Below are positions 1 through 8,988 of a stretch of 64,000 bases of DNA, piece by piece. Both the position numbers and the translations under genes were made by a program. Location: contig CAZPOR010000014.1 of assembly GCA_964588325.1 (NCBI GenBank), forward strand, positions 1 to 64,000. Direction: 5' to 3'. This DNA comes from Thiovibrio sp964588325. GTDB lineage: Bacteria; Desulfobacterota; Desulfobulbia; Desulfobulbales; Desulfurivibrionaceae. The notes under the pieces were generated by a model. It was not told where the DNA came from, searched no databases, and saw only the letters and a program-made list of their open reading frames with translations. Each line of letters opens with the position of its first letter. Position 1 is the stretch's first letter.

Positions 1-868
1 GGCGGAGCGCCTCCGGGAGGATCTCGAACTTCTGGCCGGGCGGCGGGGCCAGTTCGACAAAGGCGTCCAGCAGCTCGCGCACCCCGAAGTTGTTCACCGC
101 GCTGCCGAAGAACACCGGAGACTGGCTGGCCTTGAGGTATTCGGCATGATCAAAGGGACTGGCCGCCCCGGCCAGAAGTTCGAGATCCTCCCGGAGGCGC
201 TCCGCCTGGCTGCCCAGCATCTGGTCCAGCAGCGGATCGTTCAAATCCTTGACCACGATCCCGTCCTGGGGCCTGCGGTCCTTGCTGGGGGTGAAAAGGT
301 TCAGCTCCCGGCGCATGATGTTGTAGACGCCCTTGAAGCCCTTGCCCATGCCGATGGGCCAGGTGAGCGGGGTGCATTCGATCTGCAGCTTCTCCTCGAT
401 CTCGCCCAGAATATCCAGGGGCTCGCGGCCCTCGCGGTCCAGCTTGTTGATGAAGGTGATCACCGGGGTGTCGCGCATCCGGCAGATTTCCATGAGCTTC
501 TCGGTCTGGGCCTCGACCCCCTTGGCGCTGTCGATGACCATCAGCGCGCTGTCCACCGCGGTAAGCACCCGGTAGGTGTCCTCGGAAAAATCCTTGTGTC
601 CCGGGGTGTCCAGCAGGTTGACCTCGAAATCCCGGTAGTCGAACTGCATCACCGAGGTGGTCACCGAGATGCCGCGCTCCTTCTCGATGCTCATCCAGTC
701 GCTGACCGCGTGGTGGTCGGTCTTGCGCGACTTGACCGCCCCGGCCATCTGGATGGCGCCGCCGAAGAGCAGGAGCTTTTCAGTAAGGGTGGTCTTGCCC
801 GCGTCGGGATGGCTGATGATGCCGAAGGTGCGGCGCCGCTTGATTTCTTTTTCCAGTATACTGCTCAT
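1..868 (-). CDS. prfC: Peptide chain release factor 3, 3' end outside window
   Basis: Translational GTPase that recycles RF1/RF2 from the ribosome after termination. Translation from the ATG at 868 begins MSSILEKEIKRRRTFGI and shows the G1 loop SHPDAGKTT (about residues 19-27), the RGIS switch I region and G3 DTPGHKD (about 87-93). NKLD (G4) follows near residue 143. About 289 codons are visible of the roughly 530 usual for RF3, so the C-terminal half lies outside the window. The residue pattern (KSRKTDHHAVSDWMSIEKERG) is specific for RF3 rather than EF-G. The gene is transcribed away from the TrmA-like gene at 1140, leaving a divergent gap of about 270 bases. Confidence 0.95.
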   Translation of the reverse strand, partial: MSSILEKEIKRRRTFGIISHPDAGKTTLTEKLLLFGGAIQMAGAVKSRKTDHHAVSDWMSIEKERGISVTTSVMQFDYRDFEVNLLDTPGHKDFSEDTYRVLTAVDSALMVIDSAKGVEAQTEKLMEICRMRDTPVITFINKLDREGREPLDILGEIEEKLQIECTPLTWPIGMGKGFKGVYNIMRRELNLFTPSKDRRPQDGIVVKDLNDPLLDQMLGSQAERLREDLELLAGAASPFDHAEYLKASQSPVFFGSAVNNFGVRELLDAFVELAPPPGQKFEILPEALR

Positions 869-1139
869 CTGATCCTGTTTCCTCATTTGGGTTCCGGGCC
901 GGAGACGGCCACGGAACAGCGTATATACTCCAAAAAACGCAGTTTGTCAGCAAGTTCCACAGCGCCGCGCCAATGCACGTTCCGTCCCCGCCTCCCCCTG
1001 CCGAGGGCAATCCCCCCGGCAAAAAAAACAAGGCTGTTTCCCTTGCCCCCCATGGGCATGGGACGAATTTGCTTTATGCATCACCGGCTGGCGTGTATAC
1101 TTTTTTTATTTTCTCCCCTTCTTTCTTCGTGGTGATCCC

Positions 1140-2762
1140 TTGCCTGTAAGCAAAAAAAAACCAACCCGCAAACCCAACTTCGCCGGTGACCAGGCCAAGG
1201 GAGCGGCAACCGGTCGCCCTTCCCCCCGCAGGAAAAAATCATCACCGGATACGCCCTTCGGAAAAAAAGAGGACCGGACCGCCACTGCTTCCCCTCGTGG
1301 CCGCGCCTTTACCGGCTTCAAGAAAACACCTGCGGAGAATTTCGAAGAGGAACCATCCCGGACCCCTGCCAGGGCATCCGGCCGCCCTTCGCACGCCAAC
1401 AGAAAAGCCTCGCCGGAAAAGCCCTTCGAGAAAAAGACCCGCAGGCTTGCGGCTGCTTCTCCACGGGGCCGTGCCTCAGCCGCCCCCAAAAAATCGCAGC
1501 CGGAAATCTCCGAAGACGAATCCTTTTGGGCCCCGGCCTTGCCCACCGACCGCTCCTTTGCCAGTTTTCTCAAGCCGCTCATTCCCCATGCGACTGCTCC
1601 GGACACCCAAACAATCCTGCACAGCTCTCCGTTGGCCCATCTCGATTATTCCGTGGAGCTTCAGGTCAAGGACCAGGGATTGCTGGCCTTCTGGAAACAG
1701 CACCGGCTGCCCGGTCTGCCGGAACAGGTGCTCCGCTCCCCCAAGGCCCGCGGCTACCGGACCACCTCAAAACGCAAGGGCTTCCTCCACGGCTCCACCC
1801 TGTATCTGCTCTTGGGAGACAAGGGTGCCCTGCCCAAAAACCGCCAGTATTTCACCGCCTCGCCCCTGGAGCCCAAGGAACACGAGGTCATCTACCGCTT
1901 TCTCCAGCAGAAGCTGAGTGAGCCGGCCTTTCGGTTGATCGCCGGGCATCTCAATTATCTCATCATCCGCGGCAACTACACGGAACAGGCGGTGATCTTC
2001 AATGTGGATCTGCTCAACGGGCCGCTGGTCCGCAAGATGAAGCTGCTGGCCGCCCACCTCCAGAAGCTTCCCGTCGCGGTCTCCGCGGCCTTTGTCTATC
2101 TTGACCCCAGCCAGTCCGACTATTATCTCGAATCCAAACGCCCGGCCGAGACCCTGCACTTCAAGAAGCTCTTCGGCCCGGACCAGTTGGGGGCCTCTTA
2201 CCACGGCTGCCGCTATCAGTTCCACCCGACCTCGTTTTCCCAGATCAACGAATCCATGGTGGAAACCATGCTGGCCCGGGCGCGGGAGCTGCTGGCCCCC
2301 ACTCCGGACCAGTCGTTGCTCGACCTGTACTGCGGCTACGGGCTGTTCAGCCATTATCTTGCGCCCGCTTACCGGCAGGTGCTGGCCGTTGACGGCGAAG
2401 GCCCCTCCATCCGGGCCGCCGAGGCCAACAGCCGCTTGAACCAGAAACGGGGGGGCCAGACCAAGTTTCTCGCCCACCGGATCACCGTCGGCTACCTGGA
2501 AAAAACCCTGCCGCCGCCAGCCCCGGGCGAGGTGATCCTCCTCGACCCGCCCCGCCAAGGCGCGCTGCCGGGAGTGATCGCCGCCCTGGCCCGCAGGAAA
2601 CCAAAAAAAGTGCTCCATATCTTCTGCGGGGTGGACCAGATTCCCCCCTCCCTCAGAGAATGGCAGGCCAGCGGGTATCAGGCGCGACGCATCGCCCCCC
2701 TGGACATGTTCCCCGGTTCGGCCAATCTGGAGATCCTGATTCTCCTGGAACCAAAAACGTGA
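1140..2762 (+). CDS. TrmA/RumA-family class I SAM methyltransferase with duplicated basic N-terminal tail
   Basis: Probable RNA (uracil-5-)methyltransferase-family protein of 540 aa. The C-terminal half holds the SAM-binding motif LLDLYCGYGLFS (about residues 391-402), the LLDPPRQG motif (about 467-474) and a cysteine in LHIFCGVDQ (about 496) at the place of the family's nucleophile. I see neither a TRAM domain nor the CX5CX2C iron-sulfur ligands of RlmD, so the exact substrate (23S rRNA or tRNA) is open. Residues 1-130 are low-complexity, Arg/Lys/Pro/Ser-rich and contain a tandem duplication of period 56 (ASPRGRA at 50 and 106; PFGKK and PFEKK at 39 and 95). The start is a TTG without a clear ribosome site, so the true start may be further in. 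Pta begins 37 bases downstream. Confidence 0.75.
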   Translation: MPVSKKKPTRKPNFAGDQAKGAATGRPSPRRKKSSPDTPFGKKEDRTATASPRGRAFTGFKKTPAENFEEEPSRTPARASGRPSHANRKASPEKPFEKKTRRLAAASPRGRASAAPKKSQPEISEDESFWAPALPTDRSFASFLKPLIPHATAPDTQTILHSSPLAHLDYSVELQVKDQGLLAFWKQHRLPGLPEQVLRSPKARGYRTTSKRKGFLHGSTLYLLLGDKGALPKNRQYFTASPLEPKEHEVIYRFLQQKLSEPAFRLIAGHLNYLIIRGNYTEQAVIFNVDLLNGPLVRKMKLLAAHLQKLPVAVSAAFVYLDPSQSDYYLESKRPAETLHFKKLFGPDQLGASYHGCRYQFHPTSFSQINESMVETMLARARELLAPTPDQSLLDLYCGYGLFSHYLAPAYRQVLAVDGEGPSIRAAEANSRLNQKRGGQTKFLAHRITVGYLEKTLPPPAPGEVILLDPPRQGALPGVIAALARRKPKKVLHIFCGVDQIPPSLREWQASGYQARRIAPLDMFPGSANLEILILLEPKT

Positions 2763-2799
2763 TCCGCAACTTGGCTTAATTCCAGGTGAGAGAAAAACC

Positions 2800-4896
2800 A
2801 TGGCGCAGAGCGTGTATATCGTGGCAATCGGCCCCCAGAGCGGCAAATCCGTGGTCGCTTTGGGCATCATGGAGCTGCTCTCCCGCCGTCTGCGCAGGGT
2901 CGGCTACTTTCGCCCGATCATTCCCTCGCATCACATGGCGGACAACAACCTGCAATTGATCAAAACCCGCTACCGCTTGCAATTCGCCTACGACGAGATG
3001 TTCGCCCTGTCCCACGACGAGGCCCAGCATCTTTCCGCCGAAGGACGCACCGATCAGATCCTCAAGACCATTCTCGACAAGTACAAGCATCTGGAAAGCA
3101 AATGCGATTTCATCCTCTGCGAAGGCACCGATTTCAGCGGCCTTTCCCTGCCCTTTGAGTTCGAGTTCAACGCCGAGGTGGTCAACAACCTGGGCAGCCC
3201 CATCCTGCTGCTTTTAAACTGCCACAACAAATCCCCGGAGGACATCCTCGACGCCCTGCATGTGGCCCAGGAATCCTTTCTCAAAAAGGGCTGCACCATC
3301 CTGGCCAGCATGGTCAACCGAGTCGATCCCTTTCTCATGGAGACAGTACGGGAAAAACTTACGGAGTGCGGCACGGAATGCGGGCCTGTCTATATCCTGC
3401 CGGAGGAGCCGTTTCTCGGCAAGCCCACGGTGGGCGAGATCGCCCGGGCCCTGGACGCCAGGGTCATCATGGGCGACCCGGAGGAGATGAACCGGGGGGT
3501 GACGGATTTTAAGGTGGCGGCCATGAATCTGCCCCATTTTCTCGACCATCTGGTGGAGGGCGACCTGATCATCGCGCCGGGCGACCGCTCGGACATCATC
3601 CTCGGCAGTCTGGCCGCCAATTTTTCCAGCACCTACCCGAGCATCGCCGGGCTGCTGCTCTCGGGCGGCTTTGTCCCGGACGCCCAGATCACCCTGCTTC
3701 TTGAAGGCTTGAGCTACAAGGTGACCGTGCCCATCGTCAGCGTGCGGACCGACACCTTCACCACGGCCATAAACGCCAGCGGCGTGCCTCCCATGCTCAC
3801 CCCGGAAAACGACCGCAAGATCGCCACCGCCCTGGGGCTTTTTGAAACGCACGTCAACCTGCCGGAGCTGGAAAGCCGCATCTCCCTTGTGAGATCGACG
3901 CGGGTCACCCCGATCATGTTCGAGTACAATCTGGTGGAGATGGCCCAGAAACACCGGCAGCACATCGTCCTGCCCGAAGGCGCGGAAGAGCGGGTCCTGC
4001 GGGCCAGTGAAATGCTTATCCGGCGCGGGGTCGCGGAGATCACCCTGCTGGGAAACCCTGCCGAGATCAAAGGCACGGCCAGCAACCTCGGCCTTGATCT
4101 TACCGGCATCGAAATGATCGATCCGGCCACCTCCCCCCTGCGCAAGGAGTTTGCCCAAACCTACTTCCAGCTCCGCAAACACAAGGGGATTACCGAAAAG
4201 GGCGCCTTTGACACGGTGGCCGACGTCAACTACTTCGGCACCATGATGATCCACAAGGGCTTGGCCGACGGCATGGTCTCCGGAGCAGTGCACACCACCG
4301 GCGACACCATCCGCCCGGCTCTGCAGATCATCCGCACCCAGCCGGGGGTTTCCATTGTTTCCAGCGTCTTTCTGATGTGCCTGGCCGACCGGGTTCTGGT
4401 CTACGGCGACTGCGCGGTCAACCCAGACCCCAACGCCCGGCAGTTGGCGGAGATAGCCATAAGCTCGGCCGAAACCGCAACGCTTTACGGCATTGAAGCC
4501 CTGGTCGCCATGTGCTCGTATGCCACTGGCACTTCGGGCACAGGCGCCGACGTGGACAAGGTGCGCGAGGCGACCCGGATCGCGAAAGAACTCCGGCCCG
4601 ATCTCAAGATCGAAGGCCCGATCCAGTACGACGCTGCCGTGGACGCCGGGGTCGCCAAAACCAAACTGCCGGAGAGCCAGGTAGCGGGCAAGGCCACCGT
4701 ATTCATCTTCCCGGACCTGAACACCGGCAACAACCTGTACAAGGCGGTGCAACGCTCGGCCAACGCCGTGGCCATCGGCCCGGTGCTCCAAGGGCTGAAC
4801 AAGCCGGTCAACGACCTGAGCCGGGGATGCACCGTGCCGGATATCGTCAACACCGTGGCGATCACCGCCATCCAGGCCCAGGCCGCCCGTAACTGA
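2800..4896 (+). CDS. pta: Phosphate acetyltransferase, long three-domain form
   Basis: Interconverts acetyl-CoA and acetyl phosphate. With AckA it makes ATP from acetyl-CoA, or in reverse activates acetate. The 698-aa length fits the long Pta class: an N-terminal P-loop BioD-like domain (IGPQSGKSVV near residue 10), a central DRTGG domain (about 220-340, with GDRSDIILGSLA), and the C-terminal PTA_PTB catalytic domain (about 365-695), which includes SSAETATLYGIEALVAM and the GPVLQGLNKPVNDLSRG end. The start has an AGGTGAG ribosome site about 9 bases upstream. ackA follows after 166 bases, so the two are probably co-expressed. That gap has a small GTGTGC/GCACAC hairpin near 4934-4949 with no T-run, which may partly attenuate transcription. 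Confidence 0.96.
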   Translation: MAQSVYIVAIGPQSGKSVVALGIMELLSRRLRRVGYFRPIIPSHHMADNNLQLIKTRYRLQFAYDEMFALSHDEAQHLSAEGRTDQILKTILDKYKHLESKCDFILCEGTDFSGLSLPFEFEFNAEVVNNLGSPILLLLNCHNKSPEDILDALHVAQESFLKKGCTILASMVNRVDPFLMETVREKLTECGTECGPVYILPEEPFLGKPTVGEIARALDARVIMGDPEEMNRGVTDFKVAAMNLPHFLDHLVEGDLIIAPGDRSDIILGSLAANFSSTYPSIAGLLLSGGFVPDAQITLLLEGLSYKVTVPIVSVRTDTFTTAINASGVPPMLTPENDRKIATALGLFETHVNLPELESRISLVRSTRVTPIMFEYNLVEMAQKHRQHIVLPEGAEERVLRASEMLIRRGVAEITLLGNPAEIKGTASNLGLDLTGIEMIDPATSPLRKEFAQTYFQLRKHKGITEKGAFDTVADVNYFGTMMIHKGLADGMVSGAVHTTGDTIRPALQIIRTQPGVSIVSSVFLMCLADRVLVYGDCAVNPDPNARQLAEIAISSAETATLYGIEALVAMCSYATGTSGTGADVDKVREATRIAKELRPDLKIEGPIQYDAAVDAGVAKTKLPESQVAGKATVFIFPDLNTGNNLYKAVQRSANAVAIGPVLQGLNKPVNDLSRGCTVPDIVNTVAITAIQAQAARN

Positions 4897-5062
4897 GGAG
4901 CAGCACCGCATCTGCTTTGTCATCGGTCGGCTCGTGTGCACTAGCACACTTCGCCGGCCTCTTTCGCGCATCTGCGGCACTGCGCCACAGTTACTGATTG
5001 TTGGTTGGAATGTTTCAGTCTGTTTTTTGGGTTTTAGCTGAATAGTTACCGAGGAATAATCC

Positions 5063-6268
5063 ATGAAGGTTCTGGTGCTCAACTCCGGCAGCTCTTCCAT
5101 CAAATACCAGTTGTTCGACATGCGGGACGAATCGGTGCTGGCCGGTGGAAGCATCGAACAGATCGGCGAACCGGGCAGCCACCTCAGCCATTCTCTGAGA
5201 ACAGGCCAGATCGAGATGGCAAAAACGGTCCGGTCTCTCCCGGTTCCCGATCACCGCCAGGGATTTCAGCTCATTGCCTCGGTCCTGCGGGAAACCGGAG
5301 CGCTGACCGACACCCGAGAACTCAGAGGCATCGGCCACCGGGTCGTGCATGGCGGCGAACAATTCAAGGAACCCACCCGGGTTACCCCCGAGGTGCTGGC
5401 CGCGATCCGGTCCTTGGTCCCCCTTGCGCCGCTGCACAATCCGGCCAACCTCCTCGGCATGGAGGTGGCCATGGAGAGCGCTCCCTCCGTGCCCCAGGTC
5501 GCAGTGTTCGATACCGCCTTCCACCAAACCCTTCCGCCACACGCCTACCGCTACGCCATCCCCAAAAAACTCTACGAGGCGCATCAGGTCCGGCGCTACG
5601 GTTTCCACGGCACCTCGCATCGCTATGTGGCAAAAAAGGCGGCGGAGTTTCTGGACAAACCGCTGGAGACCCTCAACCTGATCAGCCTGCACTTGGGCAA
5701 CGGGGCCAGCGCCGCCGCCATCCGGCAGGGGAAATGCATCGACACCTCCATGGGCCTCACCCCCCTTGAAGGGTTGATCATGGGCACCCGTTGCGGGGAT
5801 CTCGACCCGGCAATCATCTTTTATCTGGTCCGGGAAACACGGCTTTCCTGTGGAGAGATCGAATCGATCCTCAACAAGGAGAGCGGCCTCAAAGGGATCT
5901 GCGGGGTCAACGACATGCGTTCGGTGGGTGCGCTTGCGGCGGGAGGCGATCCGGAAGCACGGCTTGCCATAGCCATGTACTGTTACCGGATCAAAAAATA
6001 CATCGGCGCCTACCATGCGGTGCTCGGGGGGCTAGACGGACTGATCTTCACCGGCGGCATCGGGGAACACGCCGATTTTATCCGGGCAGGATGCTGCGAA
6101 GGTCTTGACCATCTGGGGATTGCATTGAATAATGGAAAAAACCTGGGGCGCCAAGAAGGGTGTTCCGCGCTGGAAAGCGGAACGGGCCGGGTGAAAATCC
6201 TGGTTATCCCCACCAACGAAGAATTGGAGATTGCCGAACAGACCGTCGCCTGTCTGGAGGCTGACTAG
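5063..6268 (+). CDS. ackA: Acetate kinase
   Basis: Catalyses acetyl phosphate + ADP to acetate + ATP, the partner reaction of Pta. The 401-aa product is full length. It begins with the ASKHA phosphate-1 motif VLNSGSSSIKYQL and has the active-site segments GHRVVHGGEQF (about residues 92-102), FHGTSHRYV (about 178-186), HLGNGASAAA (about 210-219) and FTGGIGEHA (about 330-338). A GAGGA ribosome site lies 7 bases before the ATG. The next gene, a solute-binding lipoprotein, starts 16 bases after the stop and may be read from the same transcript. Pta-AckA is the usual route of substrate-level phosphorylation in acetate-producing sulfate reducers. Confidence 0.97.
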   Translation: MKVLVLNSGSSSIKYQLFDMRDESVLAGGSIEQIGEPGSHLSHSLRTGQIEMAKTVRSLPVPDHRQGFQLIASVLRETGALTDTRELRGIGHRVVHGGEQFKEPTRVTPEVLAAIRSLVPLAPLHNPANLLGMEVAMESAPSVPQVAVFDTAFHQTLPPHAYRYAIPKKLYEAHQVRRYGFHGTSHRYVAKKAAEFLDKPLETLNLISLHLGNGASAAAIRQGKCIDTSMGLTPLEGLIMGTRCGDLDPAIIFYLVRETRLSCGEIESILNKESGLKGICGVNDMRSVGALAAGGDPEARLAIAMYCYRIKKYIGAYHAVLGGLDGLIFTGGIGEHADFIRAGCCEGLDHLGIALNNGKNLGRQEGCSALESGTGRVKILVIPTNEELEIAEQTVACLEAD

Positions 6269-6283
6269 TCAGGAGCGCGCATC

Positions 6284-7078
6284 ATGTTTACCGAAACACT
6301 GCCAAAAACGATCAGGTCCCTGCTGTGCGGCTGCCTGCTGCTGAGCCTGGCCGCCTGCAGCCTCAACGAAAAAAGCGTCCGCTCCTCCTGGGAAAATGGG
6401 GTGCTGCGGGTCGGAGTCACGCCGAATTATCCCTGCCTCATCCACAAGTCCTCTGAAACCGGCCTGATTTCCGGGTTTGAAGCCGACGCCGCCGCGCTGC
6501 TTGCCCAACGGTTGCACAGCAGACTCCAATTTGTCGAGCTGGAATGGGGAGAGCAGATCCCCGCCCTGGAGCGCAAGGAGGTTGACATTATCATGTCCGC
6601 CATGTCCATCACCGAGATGCGCAAGCTCCGGGTGGCCTTCAGCGAACCTTACCTCACCATCAGCCAGATGGCCCTGACCACCAAGGAGAGCGAAGGGAAA
6701 TTTCCCTCCGCCCAGGAAATTCTCGCCACCCGCGATGCCATCGGGGTGGAAAAGGGCACCACCGGGGATGTCTTTGTCCAGCGCTATTGCCCAACAGCGG
6801 AACCGTTTTTTTTCTCCTCGCCCGATGCTGCGGTGCAAGCCCTCCGCGACAAGCGCATCGATCTTTTTATCGACGATGAACCGGTCCTCGGGGCCTATGC
6901 CGCCGAATACGGCGCCGAGGGACTGGTCCTGCTCAAGACCCGTTTGACCAGCGAAGAACTTGCCTGGGCGGTCCACCGCGCTGATCCGGCCTTGCTCAAG
7001 GCGGTGAACTCCGCCCTGGAGAGCTGGAAAGATGACGGCACCCTCCAGCGGCTTCTCAAGAAGTGGCTGCCCAAATGA
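6284..7078 (+). CDS. Family 3 extracellular solute-binding lipoprotein
   Basis: Periplasmic binding protein of the polar amino-acid type (SBP_bac_3), 264 aa. It has a lipoprotein signal with lipobox LAAC (Cys25), then the family hallmarks: VLRVGVTPNYPC at the mature start, SGFEADAAALLAQRL, and the DIIMSAMSITEMRKLRVAFSEPY segment around residue 105. AGGAG stands 8 bases before the ATG. No permease or ATPase gene lies next to it, so it is an orphan binding protein in this window. It may serve a distant transporter or act as a periplasmic ligand sensor. It follows ackA by only 16 bases. Confidence 0.88.
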   Translation: MFTETLPKTIRSLLCGCLLLSLAACSLNEKSVRSSWENGVLRVGVTPNYPCLIHKSSETGLISGFEADAAALLAQRLHSRLQFVELEWGEQIPALERKEVDIIMSAMSITEMRKLRVAFSEPYLTISQMALTTKESEGKFPSAQEILATRDAIGVEKGTTGDVFVQRYCPTAEPFFFSSPDAAVQALRDKRIDLFIDDEPVLGAYAAEYGAEGLVLLKTRLTSEELAWAVHRADPALLKAVNSALESWKDDGTLQRLLKKWLPK

Positions 7079-7105
7079 AGCCTGGCGCCCGAGCCGGCCG
7101 CACCT

Positions 7106-7549
7106 TCAGGCTTGCTGGGCCTTGCGCCACCCGGCGCCCTTCAGGCGTGCGATCCGCTGGATATTCCAGCTCTGGATGGCCTGCAGATAGTGGCGCTGGT
7201 CCTCCCGCAGGAGGGCCATGATCTTTTCCTTCTCTTCCCGGATCTCCTCCCGTTCGCCGGGATACATCTCCAGCCAGCAGGCATAGCCCCGGTCAAAAAG
7301 GAATTCCGGGCAAACCGCCTCCGGCTCCACCTGCAATTTCGCCGTGAGCAGCATGGTGGCGAGGATCATGTCGTACTCAATCACCCAGCCGTTATCGTTG
7401 AGCATGGAACGCTCATCAAACCCGATATCTCCGGGGCAATTCGGGCAAAAGACCCGTTGGATCACCTCCGAGTGCAACAGGTTGTCGCGGAGATGAAACT
7501 GGACGATTGCGGCGCCGCACTCACAGGTTTTTCGCACATCAACGCACAT
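7106..7549 (-). CDS. Hypothetical protein with paired-cysteine (zinc-ribbon-like) motifs
   Basis: 147-aa cytoplasmic protein that I do not recognise. Near the N-terminus it has a CECGA knuckle followed about 24 residues later by CPNCPGD, a spacing that fits a small zinc ribbon. The middle contains the conserved-looking NGWVIEYDMILATMLLTAKLQ, and the C-terminal third is charged and helical (GEREEIREEKEKIMALL). It lies 75 bases downstream of the small coiled-coil gene that follows glk and may be the last gene of that unit. It converges with the solute-binding gene. Function unknown. Confidence 0.6.
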   Translation of the reverse strand: MCVDVRKTCECGAAIVQFHLRDNLLHSEVIQRVFCPNCPGDIGFDERSMLNDNGWVIEYDMILATMLLTAKLQVEPEAVCPEFLFDRGYACWLEMYPGEREEIREEKEKIMALLREDQRHYLQAIQSWNIQRIARLKGAGWRKAQQA

Positions 7550-7623
7550 ACCACGCCCCTTTTCTTCTTTGTCGTATTTTTTTCCGGAGACTTAAATAGC
7601 CGCCGCCAAGGCAGACCGTGTTT

Positions 7624-7824
7624 TCAGAACCTTCTCGGCAGGGGGGAAGAATCCTTGCGGCCATCGATCATCTTCTGGAACTGCACCCGTTCAGCCCGCG
7701 CATCCTGGAGCTCGAGCTGGATCGCCGCCTGCTCCTCCGGCGCTGCCGAAAGCAGAAGCTTTTCAAGCCGCTCAACTTGCTGTTGCGCCCGGTACAGTTC
7801 CCGAGCCAGATCCCGTAAAGACAT
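7624..7824 (-). CDS. Small coiled-coil protein encoded directly after glk
   Basis: 66-aa predicted cytoplasmic protein with a heptad-like, Leu/Glu/Gln/Arg-rich sequence (YRAQQQVERLEKLLLS, IQLELQDARAERVQFQ) that should form a helical hairpin or coiled coil. It starts only 4 bases after the glk stop codon, which strongly suggests translational coupling. Small C-terminal ORFs of this type are seldom described and I cannot name a family. The tight spacing and clean amino-acid composition support a real gene. Confidence 0.6.
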   Translation of the reverse strand: MSLRDLARELYRAQQQVERLEKLLLSAAPEEQAAIQLELQDARAERVQFQKMIDGRKDSSPLPRRF

Positions 7825-7828
7825 GCTT

Positions 7829-8836
7829 TTACCTGTGTGGGTTGTGTTTCCGCAGTGCCCTGAAAGCGCTCAGGGCAACACCATTGAGACCCGCCCTGTC
7901 CGTCATGATCAACTTGACCGGAATGGACGAGAGGATCCCGGCCATCCGTCCTTTGCCGGTGAACCGCGTCATGAATTGCTTCTGGTCAAGGAAGGGAAGA
8001 AGCCTGGGCAGCATGCCGCCACCCAAATAGAGTCCCCCGGAACAGAGGAACTTGAGGGCCATGTTCCCGGCCTCGGCCGCCAGGACAGCGAAAAAAATCT
8101 CCAGGGTCAGACGCGCCGCCTCTCCCCCTTTTTCCTGGGCCTGGGCCACGAGAACAGGGGTCATGTCCGCGGCACCAGCCAGCGCTTCTTGAAAGTCCCG
8201 GGGAACCTTCATCCCTGCCTCCTGGGTCAGGTAGCGGTAGATATTCGGCATCCCTTTTCCGGAACAGACCATTTCATAGCTTACATGGCCGTGTTCCGCC
8301 CGCAAAAAGGAAAGCAAGCCCTCTTCCACCTTCGAGGCCGGCGCAAAATCGACATGCCCTCCTTCGGAGGGATGGGCGGTGTACCCTGCGCCATTCCAGC
8401 AGAGATAGGCCTGGCCAAGCCCTGTCCCTGGGGCAAGTACCGCTAGGCTGCCCTGGGGATCCACCGTGCCGCCATTGATTGCCAACAGGTCTTCCGGCGA
8501 TAGAATTGTCACCGCCTCGGCCACCGCCACCAGATCGTTCAGCACGAGAACCTCACCGAGCCGGAACTGCTCCCGCAAGAGATCCGGATCAATGAGCCAG
8601 CCCAGATTGGTCATCCTGATCCGGCCGCGAACAACCGGCCCGGCAACGCCAAAAGCGGCCGCCTGAGGATGTTGTTCGGAGCCGTGCAGAAACGCAGCGA
8701 TTATTGCGGAAAAATCCCCATACGCGCTGTTGGCAAAACGCTGTTCCCTGAGCAGGACATACCCGTCGTCCGTGGCGGCATACAGAGCCAGGATAGTTTT
8801 TGTCCCGCCAAGATCTCCTGCCAGAAAATACGCCAT
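7829..8836 (-). CDS. glk: Glucokinase
   Basis: Phosphorylates glucose with ATP at the entry to glycolysis. The 335-aa protein matches the bacterial Glk family (not ROK): N-terminal phosphate-1 loop LAGDLGGTKTILAL, the conserved AAFGVAGPV segment near residue 60, a LGWLIDPDLL/LVLNDLVAVAEA region with the catalytic Asp near residue 100, and the adenosine-side LAPGTGLGQAYL near residue 136. HVDFAP and EHGHVSYEMVCSGKGMPNIYRY are family signatures. Length is normal. The small coiled-coil gene follows after 4 bases. Confidence 0.94.
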   Translation of the reverse strand: MAYFLAGDLGGTKTILALYAATDDGYVLLREQRFANSAYGDFSAIIAAFLHGSEQHPQAAAFGVAGPVVRGRIRMTNLGWLIDPDLLREQFRLGEVLVLNDLVAVAEAVTILSPEDLLAINGGTVDPQGSLAVLAPGTGLGQAYLCWNGAGYTAHPSEGGHVDFAPASKVEEGLLSFLRAEHGHVSYEMVCSGKGMPNIYRYLTQEAGMKVPRDFQEALAGAADMTPVLVAQAQEKGGEAARLTLEIFFAVLAAEAGNMALKFLCSGGLYLGGGMLPRLLPFLDQKQFMTRFTGKGRMAGILSSIPVKLIMTDRAGLNGVALSAFRALRKHNPHR

Positions 8837-8903
8837 TCCCCCTCCTGGGCACGGTGCAGCCCTTATTGCGACCAGGGCCTGCGATACGGCTCTGCCCTAA
8901 CAG

Positions 8904-8936
8904 AAGAGGCCGTACCCATATCGGGTGCGGCCTCTT
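8904..8936. terminator. Strong hairpin between glk and the chemoreceptor gene
   Basis: A 14-pair inverted repeat with one G-T pair: AAGAGGCCG at 8904-8912 pairs with CGGCCTCTT at 8928-8936, continuing inward to a 5-base loop. It lies just after the stop of the chemoreceptor gene, so it could end that transcript on the minus strand. No long T-run follows on either strand, so Rho-independent activity is uncertain; it may instead be a processing or stability hairpin. Confidence 0.5.
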
Positions 8937-8988
8937 GCAAAAAACTCAAACCCACAGCCTTGCCGGACAAGGCAAGCACCCGCCTCCT

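Noticed and set aside
1212..1530. CRISPR-like or satellite repeat
   Set aside because: Only two imperfect 168-base units that preserve a protein reading frame; it is a coding duplication.
3214..5154. 646-codon minus-strand frame over pta and ackA
   Set aside because: Shadow of the high-GC third positions of two certain genes; composition rich in Gly/His/Arg/Asp without domains.
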